The notes under the pieces were generated by a model. It worked only from the letters and a program-made list of their open reading frames with translations, did no database searches and had not been told where the DNA came from. Shown one piece after another: positions 12,511 to 23,061 of a stretch of 64,000 nt of DNA. Every line of letters begins with the position of its first letter. Position 1 is the first letter of the stretch. Source of the DNA: Turritopsis dohrnii. Lineage: Eukaryota; Cnidaria; Hydrozoa; Anthoathecata; Oceaniidae. The translations under genes were made by a program, and so were the position numbers. The stretch spans positions 1,178,001 through 1,242,000 of the forward strand of contig BQMF02000047.1 of assembly GCA_027922465.2 (NCBI GenBank), read 5' to 3'.

Positions 12511-12976
12511 TAAAGATAATGACTTTCTTTATACAGTGTGTTTCATAATGTTGGAAACGGAAATTTTAAAGCTGTTTTTTTAAATGAATATACCGAATTT
12601 TGAATTAATTTTTACATCGATGGAAAGCCATTTTCAAGTTCTTTAGGCTTGTATATTTTTGTGAAAAATGAAAAAGTGGCTTTTGTAAAAATAAGGAAAA
12701 TGCCTTGCAATTAAATTTTAAATTATTCTTATACTGAGTTCATTCAACCTAACCGTTTGATCCACCTGGAGCTCGAGAGTATTATCGGGGTAAACAACAA
12801 GGAAAAGACATGTTTGAAGATCTAAACTTTATTTTCAAATAAAGCAGTAAAAATCAGTTTCCATATCTGCTGTATCCATGAAATTCTAAAAAGAGAAAGA
12901 ATGTAATTGTAAATCATGAGGGAGGCAGAGGACGGGCAGCATTCGCAGCTTCGCACCCTTACGTAATTCTTTAATC
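12511..12976. other. intergenic with solo repeat ends
   Basis: At 12532 the motif tacagtgtgtttcataatg recurs, with small changes, near 37752, suggesting the end of a repeat family. At 12736-12775 a fragment of the DIRS terminal repeat (actgagttcattcaacct) is present in direct orientation to the intact copy at 12977-13073. No gene seen. Confidence 0.4.
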
Positions 12977-13075
12977 TTATTACGTAAGAATCTCAGTCGA
13001 TCTAACACTAAGTTCATTCAACCTTACCGTTTGATCCAGCTGGATATCGGTATATCGGTTTAACAATAGCTAAGC

Positions 13076-13548
13076 TGTGGTACTTTAAACGTACAAACTT
13101 TCGCGGGCAGAAACTTTCGCTTTTTTCGCGTATTCAATCAAAAATTGCGAATGTTTGTGCCGCGAAAACTTTCAGAAGGTTCGATTAGCGGACGTTTATG
13201 TCCACGAAATGTTTCAAATTTGGTCAAACGTGAAAGTTAATGATAGCACAATAGCACAAAATATGCAAAATGAACGAGAAGTAAAATACAAAGAACTATA
13301 AATTTTCTTGTTTTAGTTTGTAATTGCTAATGTTTTTGTGAAATGCCTGTACATTTCTTTTCCGTACTGGTGGAGTTCTATGTTCATCCCAGCCGGTTGA
13401 AGAGTTTGTATATTAAGTATATTCACGCGAAAATAAATGGAAACTTTGATTCGCGAAAGTTTATGTTCGTTGAATAAAAAAATTTCGCATTTGGCTTAAA
13501 ACGTTTAAAGTTTTTGCCCGCGAAAGTTTGTACGTTTAAAGTACCACA
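13076..13548. mobile_element. 471-bp MITE inserted in the DIRS element
   Basis: Inverted termini begin tgtggtactttaaacgtaca and continue aactttcgcgggca; the right end is the reverse complement. The termini and interior share ttcgcg motifs. There is no coding capacity. It sits between the post-RNase H region and the terminal repeat of the DIRS element, so it is younger than that element. I see no clear target duplication. Confidence 0.75.
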
Positions 13549-14371
13549 TGAAAATGGACTAATTTGTCTCCTATTACACCAGTCAGCCCACTAACTCCAG
13601 GACGATTCATAATTTCCTGTTGATGATTCCCTTCTTGTGTCAGAGATAAGTCTGGAAGCTGTTTCTGAAATTCCCGACATAAGTAATCTCTTCCTGAGAT
13701 TTTCCATGCCACCAATCTGAGAGTATTGTTCTGAACTAATGGATGTGGCTTACGTAAAGGATATTTGAGTAAGTTCCTTTGCCTTGGTAACAACAGTGGT
13801 ATTTCTATTGACATCCGCAATAGTTGAGGATACCAGGGTTGGGAATGCCATGTTGGTGTTACTAATAACATGGCATGTGCTTGATCCTGTATCACTTTTT
13901 GCAGTACCCTGATTTTCATGCAAAATGGGGGGAAAGCTTGGGACCAATCCTGCAGCATGGCATCTGTTCCCTGACTGTATGGATCTGGTCTCCAGGTGAT
14001 GTAATTTTTCAGTTGATGACAAAGTCTTGACCAAGGAGATCTATCTATTGTTGGGGTTCCCATGACTTGACAAACTTTCTGAAATACGCCCTAATGTAGG
14101 AACCATTCCGAATTGATTGTCTGGATTCTTGGTCTGTTAGTACGTTCATTGCACTTGGAATATACTCTGCAGTAATCATGATCCCCCGAATCAAAAGGTA
14201 TTCCCAGATCTCCTTGCTCAATTTTGTCATCATTTGACATTTGGTACCTCCCATTTTCATAAGATACCTTACATGTATAGCAGTTGTGTTATCGATCTGG
14301 AAATGAATCGCTTTGACAACTTTGTTCTTTGTGAAACTCAAGAGAGCTAACTTCACCGCCAGAAGTTCTAA
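13549..14371 (-). pseudogene. DIRS RNase H / post-RNase H coding remnant
   Basis: The minus strand from 14368 continues the RNase H domain (LELLAVKLALLSF, then QIDNTTA), which is cut at 14372 by the Harbinger-like element. It runs on through PSAMNVLTDQESR. After a frame change at about 14050 come WRPDP and DWSQAFPPFCM and then a block with TPTWHSQPWYPQLL, all typical of the region between RNase H and recombinase in DIRS polyproteins. The last readable residues precede the MITE at 13548. Confidence 0.65.
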
Positions 14372-14514
14372 AGGCCTTGATACACCTATGAATTTTTCTT
14401 TCGAAAGATTTAAAATTTTTCTTTCTGAAATGTTTTAAATTAATTCAATTTTTCTTTAAAAAATTTACTTTCTTTATTAAATACTTGTTGTTTCCGATTC
14501 ATTTCTTAAAGCCC

Positions 14515-15125
14515 TCAAAGAAAACCAGTTGAATTTACCGCCACCCCAACCTTTGCCGAAAGATTGTGACGACTTCTGGTATGAAGAAAACCCTGAGCTC
14601 TGACCAATAGTGTTTGCAGCCGACGATGCTTTCCCTCTAGGAATTCATTGCATGAAACCTTTTTCACAAAAAGAAATGACCGATAAAAAAAGAATTGATA
14701 CGAACTACCATTAAGCGATTCATCTTGTTGTAGTTGACTGGTAAATGATTGGACTCGAGGTTGAAGAGTATTTCTGAAAGGATTGAACTGTGCTTGATGT
14801 TTACTGTACATAGATAAATACACCAGCCTATGAATTTCTAACTTTAGGAATTCTTTACACGTACCATTCCCTAACTGCCGCAACTGAACAAGCAACATTT
14901 GAAAAAAAAGTCATCTGCCGTCTTATCAGGCGAGCTTTCTGCAACCACAGGTTGCTTCAAAACATTGATTGCAGCCGCCCTATTCCCTTTCTTCTTTTTT
15001 CTCAGCTTCTTCCTCCATTGACTTTCGGTTTCGTTTGCTTTTGTGCGAAACAGGAATATTTTCTGTGCCGTAGGAGGCGTCTGTTTGCAAGTTAGAAACT
15101 CCCTGCCTTGGTTTAAAATTATCAC
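14515..15125 (-). pseudogene. MADF/Myb-BESS-like accessory ORF remnant
   Basis: Two overlapping minus-strand frames, 15125-14871 and 14898-14515, appear to be one protein with a frameshift near 14890. The N-terminal part has ESQWRKKLRKKKKG, as at the end of a Myb/MADF DNA-binding region. The junction has an acidic-hydrophobic TADDFF motif followed by LLVQLRQLG and a helix (EFLKLEIHRLVY) like a BESS motif. PIF/Harbinger elements often encode a second, Myb-like protein besides the transposase. The BESS reading is by eye and tentative. Confidence 0.4.
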
Positions 15126-15239
15126 TCAAAAATAGGAGTCTTCCATAATACGGCCAAGTAATTTTATAAACCTCATCAGCTCCTGCGTCACTTTTTTGCA
15201 GCGCTGTTTATATCTTCTGTTGATATCTTCTGCTTTAAT

Positions 15240-15440
15240 AGACCTTTCCCGAATTTCTGTTTAAACGCCGTGTTATAGCCTAGCCTCTAAGTTTCGCCTC
15301 TTTTTCAAACCCTTAATTACTTCTAATTATTCCACTGGGGAACTGAAAGAACGTGTAACTATTTTTTACTGAAAACATTATGCAATTAGAAAAACAGTAA
15401 AAAACATAGAAACGAGGCACAGAAATTCGGGAAAGGTGTA
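15240..15440. mobile_element. 201-bp inverted-repeat element with 12-bp flanking repeat
   Basis: The ends share cctttcccgaatttctgt in inverted orientation, starting near 15242 and ending near 15438. The 12-base string ttctgctttaat is present immediately outside both ends (15228-15239 and 15441-15452). It is nested in the Harbinger-like element, so it is the youngest of the three layers here. A 12-bp duplication is longer than usual for small DNA elements. Confidence 0.6.
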
Positions 15441-16173
15441 TTCTGCTTTAATTCTAGTAAGTGCGTTTTATCGCAAGTTGTTTTAAAAAAGCACGGTTTT
15501 GCCTCCCATATAAAGGTATAAGTTTGATAATGTGGTCATAAGACCATGACCAAGTTTTTTTTACTTCTCTTTTCTTTTTCGATGGTTATACAACTTCAGA
15601 CACCCAGTTATCTTCTTCTCCTTCTTCTTGCTCATCCCTAGCAATTTCGTGTCTTAGCTGATCTTCCTCAGAGAGCATCTCAAGGCTATGCGTAAAAGAC
15701 CAAAAATACAAATGGGTGCACAGAGTATTTACAAAAAAGCTGTTACTAGCTACTTTAAAAAAAATAAAAACAAATATATTTACTGTACCTGAAACGTCTT
15801 AACTCGTCCATGTTTCTCACAAAACTAACTTTCTTCTTTTCGTGTATTCTCAAAATTAACTTTCTTCTTTTTCGTGAATTCTGTTTCTCCCTACAGAGTT
15901 CCTGTTTCTTCAAAGTTCATTCATTTCGCAAAAATCGTGCTACAAATTCTGTCGGTTTTCTTTGATGTCTCGCGAAAAGAAAAAATTTCTTGCAAAAAAT
16001 AATGAACCGTTTCGTTATTTTTTTAAAGATTTTCAGAGTTTTCAAGAAAACTTTAAAACATTTAATTTCTTTAAAAACACAAGATACATTACGAAATTTT
16101 TCTTTAACAATATCTGAAAGAAAACTTGCAAATCTTTCGAAAGAAAAATTCATAAGTGTATCAGGGCCTTAAG

Positions 16174-17510
16174 ATGTTAATATTGAGACTCTTTTCCTTT
16201 TCTGACCAGACCCCCCTTGTCTTCATCCCTTGACAGGCTGCACCCCAACCTGACTTTGAGGCATCTGTTTGAATAACCAACTGTGGCGGAGGTTGTACAA
16301 GGCATTTTCCATTTGAGAGTTCTAAATTTTTGACCCACCAAATTAGTTCCTGTTTGCTGTCTGGATTTAGGTAAATTTGTTGTTGATAGCAATAATTTTG
16401 CTTCAAGGTTTGTATTTGTTGTTGTTGTAAATAACGCATTTGTATTTGTGCTGGTAACACAGCTTGAGCTGTTGACGATAAAAGTCCTAGAAGTCTTGTT
16501 AATTCTAAAATGGACACTTTGGTTGTCTTGTACATCTCCATACAGTTGTTTACTATTTTGTGTAATTTGTGAGGAGTTAACGACAGGGTTAGATTTTTTG
16601 AATTGATCTTCAAGCCTAGGAACTCCAACTCTTGAGTGGGAATTAATACAGATTTTCTCACATTTATTATGAACCCCAGATGCTGCAGTAGAAAGATTAC
16701 TGTATCTCTGCCTTTCAAAACTTCCTGTATGGAACTTCCCATCAATAACATATCGTCCAGATATATCACTAGACAAATATTCGACCTTCTCAGTAATAAC
16801 ATTGGTATTTTCAAAATCTTTGTAAAAATATTCTAAGTGCAAAACCCAAAACAAAGGCAGAGAAATTCGTATAAGTTTCCTGACCATTGAAAGTGCACTT
16901 TTGTCCTTGAAGAACTGTGTAATGGGATTGAAAAGTATGCATCTTTTAAATCTAGATTGCATAAAAAATCTCCCTGTCTCAACATGTATTTTAAATTGTG
17001 TAAACCCTCCATCTTGAAGTGTTGGTAGGGTGAGTTCCTTTAAATTTATTACAGGTCGATGCTCCCCCATCCTTCTTGGGCACTAAGAACAAATTGCTTA
17101 AGAACTGGTCTGATTGATGTTGACAAAGATTTATTGCCCCTTTCTGCAACATTTCGAATATCTCTTTGTCTACTAGTTCCTGTTGAGATTTTGACATGTG
17201 GATATTTTTTGGAAGTTTTGATTGGACTGGCTTTGACTTTAGTGGCATTTCGTAACCCATTGTTATAGACAATATATTTTGATCTTTTATTAATTTTTTC
17301 CAATTTTTGAGGAAATATTTCAGTTGCCCTGCTAGAGGAACTTCTCGGATTTTTAATCCCTTGAATAATTGATTTACAAACGGGTGAACATTTTTTAACT
17401 CCGCATTTGGAACTAGGGCTTGAGAGTTCAACTTTGGTTCTTGGCCTCTTCTGTTGTAAAAAACACACTTGGAGTTTTTCAACGTTGTTTGGAACCGGAT
17501 TAATGTTCAA
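16174..17510 (-). pseudogene. DIRS-type reverse transcriptase / RNase H remnant
   Basis: Minus-strand frames run from 17510 down to 16174 with several shifts. They show FLVPKKDGG then RPVINLKEL (fingers), a damaged middle, and then LVIYLDDMLL, the YxDD catalytic motif. GLLSSTAQAVLPA and VIQTDASKSGWGAACQG follow, the latter being the RNase H start with the first catalytic Asp. The order and wording are those of DIRS-like polyproteins. Frame changes near 17060 and about 16830 break it. Confidence 0.75.
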
Positions 17511-18242
17511 AATGGATTCTTTTAGCTCAGAATCTCCAATACATTTCTTTATGTAACTGTTTTACATATTCGCCTAATTCTTCCGGAAGATCATGTTCGT
17601 TTTGCTCTTCCTTCGATTTCACTTGAAAGCATCATCCTGTTTGGGAGGCAATTGGTTTTCATCGTCGCTCTCATTCGAAGATGCTGACGACGAAGAAGAG
17701 GAACTACTCGATGATGAAGATACCTCTCTTCTGCGTTTTTTCTTGTTTTTCTTGTTTACAGAACGTTCATGCTTTCGTTTACGTCCTTTTGCATCTTCAG
17801 TATGCCCACTCAGATGGTGTATATACTGGAATCACTATCACCCACGTGCCCACTCTGGTGCACGTCTCGATATCCTTTGTGACTTCTCTTCACCACTCCG
17901 GTGTTCGAGAGAGTTTTCACTCATTTTTTTGTAATATGATACTTTTATGAGGCGGCATCGGGGTCAGAATTCGCAATTTTCTGTCATCCGTAAACGTTCG
18001 CCTAATTTCGAAATCGTCCGTCGGAAACTTCGCTTAATTACGAGGTCGGTCGCGATTAGACTTTTCCGACGGATCCTCGCATCAGCTAACCTCTCTTTCG
18101 TTGTGGTCACTAAAATCTCGGTGATCCGGTGATAAAAATTGTGGACCAGATATACTTTGGATATAACTGGATTAAAATTCCACAAGCTCCTGTTCGTGTT
18201 TCTCGAAGACGAAGATTGAAAGAGGAGAAGAAACCGTGATCC
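17511..18242 (-). other. DIRS 5' part: gag-like remnant and leader
   Basis: Read on the minus strand, 17800-17600 codes for a basic stretch (KKNKKKRRR) followed by a Ser-rich acidic stretch, a common linker in DIRS gag-like ORFs. It is short and not continuous. Nothing else is recognised between it and the inverted terminal repeat. Open frames on the plus strand here are antisense by-products. Confidence 0.35.
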
Positions 18243-18338
18243 AGCTAAGTTATTGTTAAACATACCGATATCCAACTAGATCAAACGGTTATGTTGAATG
18301 AACTCAGTATTAGATCGACTGAGATTCTTACGTAATAA

Positions 18339-18729
18339 AATTGCATCAAAGAGGTTGTTCATCTAACAATTTGAGGCCATCCTATATATGGTAAAAAGTT
18401 TACGTAATGTTTATATTTCACATGTATAATGTATAATGGAAGATAAGCAGTGCAGCGATAGTGTGTGGGGTGTTTTCTTCACAATCTACCAACTATACTT
18501 CATCTTTATACACCGTATTATCATGTCAATATACGTTTTTTTTTGTTATCAACTAGGGAGTTGTGTATCAGGTTCTGCTGTCTTGATTAGGATTACAAGA
18601 AATAAATGATGATGATGGATTTCTCACAAAATTCAGGGGCCCCAAAAAATGTACAACATCAAATCGAACGTCAGACCCATCTGTAACTCAGCACTGTAAT
18701 TTTAGTTGGGTGTCGCTATTGTACTGTCA
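18339..18729. other. intergenic with dispersed repeat end
   Basis: At 18357-18402 lies a string (ttcatctaacaatttgaggc, then catcctatatatggtaaaaa) that recurs inverted at 29255-29300 and, degraded, at 20957-20995. It looks like the end of one repeat family. No gene seen. Confidence 0.45.
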
Positions 18730-18731
18730 TA

Positions 18732-18880
18732 CCCCCTAATATTATTGATGAATCAGAATTGCACGCCGATTATTGATATCTAACACTAACCTGCTGATGA
18801 TTTTGAGACCCAGCCAGGTTCTTTATATGCGATTAATCAGCATGAAATTCTTCATCAGAATCATCAATAATATTAAGGGG
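18732..18880. mobile_element. 149-bp MITE with TA duplications
   Basis: Near-palindromic element. The left end is cccctaatattattgatg (with one extra c) and the right end is its complement, catcaataatattaagggg. TA dinucleotides flank it at 18730-18731 and 18881-18882, as for Tc1/mariner-type elements. It has no coding capacity. Confidence 0.8.
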
Positions 18881-19052
18881 TACTCCCTACTATACGGGTT
18901 GGAGTGCATGTATGCAAACATAGCTGAGAAACAGTGAGAATTGAGGAATTATCTTTTGTACATCAGTCAAGGAAAACAGCTTAACCCGTGATCCCGTAAA
19001 AATGCGGGGTCTATACACCGTGATAACGGCATCCATTGCAACCTGGTAAATA

Positions 19053-19466
19053 CCGTAAAGCGGGGTGACTTTTCGTGTTTTTATAAACACGATATTATCG
19101 ATAAAGAAATAAGGAAAAGAAAAACAGAATATAGCGGTGAAGAACAGAATTTCTTTCAGACATAGTATAATTTTCTTTACATTCAGCCTCTATACTTCAC
19201 ATATGTACCAAAAATGTCCAGGCTAAACTCTTGAATACGACGTAGAGCAATGACCAATGTGAGCGGTGAAAATTTTGATGTTTTTCGTCGTTAATTTTGG
19301 AAGAAATTGATTGTTTCGCTTGAAGACGATTCTGATGATATTTTACAATAGGAATCTAAATGATAATCTTAAAAATTGTGAAAAACGCACTTTAATTTCA
19401 GAGTTTAAACAGTTTATTTTTACTGATTGAAGTCACCCCGCTGATCGAAGTCACCCCGCTTTACGG
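19053..19466. mobile_element. 414-bp MITE with TA duplications
   Basis: The inverted ends read ccgtaaagcggggtgacttt at the left and its complement at the right. On the right, an inner second copy of gaagtcaccccgct is in tandem. TA flanks both sides (19051-19052, 19467-19468). It has no ORF. It is probably a mariner-type non-autonomous element. Confidence 0.8.
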
Positions 19467-19468
19467 TA

Positions 19469-20376
19469 TGATATCCAAGATTGAACTGTTAATCAAATCA
19501 CTTTTATTTTCATTTTTCAGCAGCCAGATACTATTACGAAGTACGAAGAAGAAAGGATGTATAATAAGAAACAGCCAACGATCACATCACAGATAAATAG
19601 TTTCCGAATATGCCGCGCTAGTTGCTTAAGAAAGAAAATGGGTGCAAAAACGGTTTACCAGGCGGGAATCTAAGAAACAATGGATTTATACTGCAATTGC
19701 GGTATAAATCCCGCATTTACAGAATCCCACATTTAGCTGTTTTCCCTGACTGTACATAGCATGTGAATATCTTTGTTGTTTTTGCTCATCATGATAATCA
19801 TCAGCAGGTAGATTGCTGTGCACATCCTTCCCCTACTGATTGAATACTGACATGCATTGCACAATAGTACAGTCAAGTGCACAACCATACAGTCAGGATC
19901 ATACACGAACCACGCCATAAAAAGTCTAAAGTTAAAAAAACACTCGTCCAGCAACAGTAATACTTCAAGTCAAAATGACATCAAATACGAACAGCAATTG
20001 CTAGGTAACCCGTCTATTTCTATCTTCCTTATGCACCTGTTTAAAAACTGTCAGCAAAAATAGATTTTCTAGCAAGAACAGCCCTCGTTTTCTAAGAAAG
20101 TGAATTGGTTTGTTTTAATTGCAGTAAGTAGCGCATGTGTATGAGAGACTCCGATTCTTTCAATTTTCTCTAATTTGCTGTGAGCCCAGATGCAAGAATT
20201 AATTAAGTGCTATTGCACTTTCGTAATAATTCTGATGCAGAATTACACAGTGGTTATTTATCTAACCACCCTAATCCTATATCCCTAGCCCTTATTCAAA
20301 CCTGTACAAATTGTGAACGTTATAAGAAAGAGGAACAAATTTGTACAACATACGTAATCATAGAATTCATCTATGC
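19469..20376. other. intergenic, nothing recognised
   Basis: AT-rich stretch with short open frames (19733-19954 on minus, 19857-20063 on plus) that lack any motif, splice context or family resemblance. I see no repeat ends or RNA genes in it. Confidence 0.5.
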
Positions 20377-20620
20377 CAGGGTCTAATCTAGGCCGAAAGA
20401 GCTTCCTTTGATCGGACGCTGCCCTCTATGTTTTTATTTTGTAGAAAATTTATTTCGCTATAAAAACTCTAAATCACTCTTGTATAGGGTGGTCACAGGT
20501 TTAACCCACCGAAATAAAGCTCAGGTTGCCCTTTTCCTAAAAAAAATGCCCTGTGGATGTTCATAATGTGCCCTTTTCCCTTCTACCGGACGCTGCCCTT
20601 CCATTCTAGATCAGACCCTG
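20377..20620. mobile_element. 244-bp inverted-repeat element (CAGGG ends)
   Basis: The ends are cagggtctaatctaggcc and, inverted, cagggtctgatctagaatgg. Subterminal cggacgctgccc is present near both ends. The 5-base string tatgc flanks the element (20372-20376 and 20621-20625). CAGGG-type ends recall hAT elements, but those give 8-bp duplications, so I leave the superfamily open. Confidence 0.75.
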
Positions 20621-20625
20621 TATGC

Positions 20626-21390
20626 TATAACATCATGAGAAATTGCTGGTTCATTGGGAATTGTGAGGAGTGTCTTCAAATTGTGAATATGAATCACATG
20701 ATGAAATTGTGAGGATTGGCTGGTCTGAAGTCATGAAATCACTTTAAAATATGCAATGCAATATAAGGATGAGTTCATTGTGTTTCTTTTTTAAAACAAA
20801 GAAAGTTATTCTTTTAAGTTTCCAGTAATTTTATATATTATATTGATTCACTAATTCTATCATCAACACTGAAGATACAAATAACAATTTAGGGTTAACA
20901 AACAGTTACTACCAACATTTTGAAAAACACTGAAGGATTTACTTAGTTTTTGTGGTTGTTCATCTCCCAATTTGAGACCATCATGTTGATGTCATATTTT
21001 GGTTATGGGAATAGTGGCGGGATTGTTTTGGATTGGCAATGTCAAAGAAAATCGGAAGAATACTATAAGAAAATGATATACTCAGAAATACTGGAATGAT
21101 CATCATTGACTATGCTAGACAAACTTCTATCCTAAACCAAATATTGCTGCTGAAGGCACAACAATATCAGTAATAAGAGGATTTTTTTTGTCTGCTAGAG
21201 TTACATATACATATAATGTGTTTTCTTGTTTGTATTTTTGCCAGAAGCTTTTTAGGGCCCTGTCTCCTTCCTGGAATTTTCCTTTTTCAATCTGCAAATT
21301 TTGATTTTGGAGCAGGACAATGTTCTATACAAAGGGCCTTCTTTGAAATATTGATCCAGCCATATGGGAGACAGCCCTGTAATCCTCTTT
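20626..21390. other. intergenic, nothing clear
   Basis: Contains a degraded copy of the 18357/29255 repeat end near 20957 and an AT-rich background. Possible weak remnants of the paralogous gene relic that starts near 21400 may extend here, but I cannot support any reading. Confidence 0.35.
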
Positions 21391-22290
21391 TTTTAGGATA
21401 ATGATTCCCATTTTGACTGTAACGATTTGATAGAAAAGGTCAACAGGAGTGTTGCTAATGATGTTACAGAGAAAATGTGTGATGATATGGAAATTCCTAC
21501 TGAAAATGATGTATATATAATATAATCATATAGTTTAATCAGTGGCATAGGGGTGATCAAGTGTTTCTCTGACTGCAAAACCACAATGTATAACCTCTGA
21601 TTTCTCTGTGAGATCTCTGTTAGGTCTTTCGGATCCATTGACAACTTTTTATTGTTTCTTTCCTAATAGAGCCACTAATGAAAAATTTAGCCAAATGTGA
21701 TAAAGCATTGCAGTGTAATGACTATTGAAGATTCCCTATTAAAGCTTGCTGCTGCAGGATCAATTGATGATGAGATCTTTTATTGTGCTTTAATCTAAGT
21801 TGAAGTTGATAATTAAGTGGCCCATGTAATTAGACAATGACTTCAAGGACTATTTTCTAAATGTGGCCATCAACAAATTTAAAATGGAGTTCAATGATGA
21901 ATTGGTCCTTCCATATGAAGTTTATACTGCTAAGAATGTCATAGAAGAAAGGAAATGACATTCCCAGTTATATTTGTTACTATGATTTTCTCAATAATAG
22001 CTGATTTTGAAATAACATTTAATCTGGAGATTACCTATTTTCCTATAGGAATGACTCCACATCAAAGTTGAAGCTTTTCCTTTTGTGCGGCTTTAGGCGT
22101 AAACTCCGAAGATTGTAAATTATTTAAAAGAAAAATATTTGAGAAGAAAAAGAAACCTAAAGAAAACTTACACAGACTGGTTTGTGAAAAGAATCGTATG
22201 TATGGTTGTGAATCATCAACAGAAATGGGAGCAAGCACTGGATAATCATGGCAGAAAAAAGCAAAGGTTATTACTTTCAACATTTCTATC
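21391..22290 (+). pseudogene. decayed paralogue of the 5' exons of the KDZ-like gene at 23-29 kb
   Basis: Plus-strand fragments match, in order, minus-strand exons of the neighbouring gene. Around 21690-21950: LAKCDKALQC, then SLLKLAAAGSIDDEIFYCAL and LVLPYEVYTAK. Compare the neighbour's IEKCHNAIT, LSLASSKAVDGIFYCAVL and TVLPYNVYVKK. Around 22180-22260: RIVCMVVNHQQKWEQALDN, against VVCLVVNRQQKWEENLDN. Stops and shifts break every frame, so this is a relic. Exon-like spacing is kept, so the copy was genomic, not a processed transcript. Confidence 0.65.
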
Positions 22291-22818
22291 TTGACTTTTT
22301 GTTTGGGTGAAATGTTCTTTTGGATATGAAATAAATGGATTTTCTATTGTTGTCATGATTTTTAATTTCATGTCACTTGCTATTTCTGATTATTCTATGT
22401 AGCTACTTCACATGGCTTTTCAGTGGAATGGGAAGAATCATTACTGGCATTTCGAAAGAAAAAAAAAAAGAGATTGACGATGTAGTTTGTGTCAACGTCA
22501 CACTTTTAAAGATAATGAACTGTTATATGTGGAGCTTAGGGTTGCACTATGCTGATGCCAGTAGAAATTGAACAATTGAAAAATGATCTGTGAATGTAAA
22601 GCTGTTTATTATTACCAAACCCTCAATAGCAATATTGCTATTTACTACATGCAAGAGTCAATATTCATTAAAGTTATGTAGCTTTTCTACATGTGAAGGC
22701 TCGGTTGTCGTAATGTGTTTATGAATTTATTTATTTATTTTGCTACTGTGTCAGCCAGAATCAACGATGGGTCAATTTTCACAGAACGTGACTACATATG
22801 CAACCATTCTAGTTACTG
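22291..22818. other. intergenic, nothing recognised
   Basis: AT-rich with a run of A at 22460-22470. A 64-codon open frame (22377-22571) has no resemblance that I can name. Confidence 0.4.
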
Positions 22819-23058
22819 ATGAATCTTCTCGAAGAATTTCAGCTTGTTGTGATTGTCGCTTGTTACACGAAATGTTGTCCTGATGCTGTTCCCTCGTACA
22901 TTAATATGGAAAAACTTCGTGTTGCGCAAGCACACGTTTCTAAAACTGTTTTGATGTTGCCGTCAAAATCCGGTGTTGATCGGTTAAGTGTGCATACACA
23001 TATTTCAACAGCATTTGTTACTCTTTTTAATGTGCCGGCACTTCGAAAACAGTGGTAG
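22819..23058 (+). pseudogene. inverted fragment of the KDZ-like gene's cysteine-rich exon
   Basis: The plus-strand frame carries LMLPSKSGVDRLSV and FVTLFNVPA, matching LSLPSKAGVDRFSV and FVTLYNVPK encoded on the minus strand at about 25130-25040. The upstream CCPDAVPSYINMEKL aligns with the same exon. The frame stops at 23058, four bases from the stop codon of the minus-strand gene at 23062, so the two members of the family abut tail to tail at a rearrangement junction. Confidence 0.6.
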
Positions 23059-23061
23059 CTA

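Larger units (their letters stand above)
14372..16170 (-). mobile_element. Harbinger-like element with TAA target duplication, inserted in DIRS RNase H
   Basis: Inverted ends: the left begins aggccttgatacacctatga and the right complement begins aggccctgatacacttatga, both continuing through atttttctttcgaaagattt. A 3-bp duplication TAA flanks it exactly (14369-14371 and 16171-16173). Three-base TWA duplications are typical of PIF/Harbinger. The interrupted RNase H frame reads on across the insertion point, which supports the boundaries. Inside on the minus strand, 15125-14515 carries a frameshifted ORF with a Lys-rich block (RKKLRKKKKG) followed by ADDFF and a helical segment, resembling the BESS end of MADF/Myb-like accessory proteins. 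No transposase is seen. Confidence 0.75.
12977..18338 (-). mobile_element. DIRS-like retroelement with inverted terminal repeats, internally damaged
   Basis: The ends match as inverted repeats of about 97 bases: 12977-13073 (ttattacgtaagaatctcag onward) and 18243-18338. Minus-strand coding remnants lie in the DIRS order: an acidic/serine-rich gag-like part near 17750-17600, reverse transcriptase 17510-16300, RNase H 16300 to about 14045 (interrupted), and the conserved post-RNase H region to 13549. DIRS elements normally also encode a tyrosine recombinase, but only about 470 bases of MITE plus the terminal repeat follow, so that gene is missing. Frameshifts in the reverse transcriptase and three inserted elements make this copy dead. 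It is a retrotransposon, not a host gene. Confidence 0.75.

Noticed and set aside
16177..17070. 297-codon minus-strand frame overlapping the reverse transcriptase region
   Set aside because: Most of it is out of frame relative to the recognisable RT motifs; only its first residues (RPVINLKEL) belong to the DIRS polyprotein.
17593..17950. Plus-strand frames with acidic stretches
   Set aside because: Antisense to the Ser/Lys-rich gag-like remnant of the minus-strand DIRS element.
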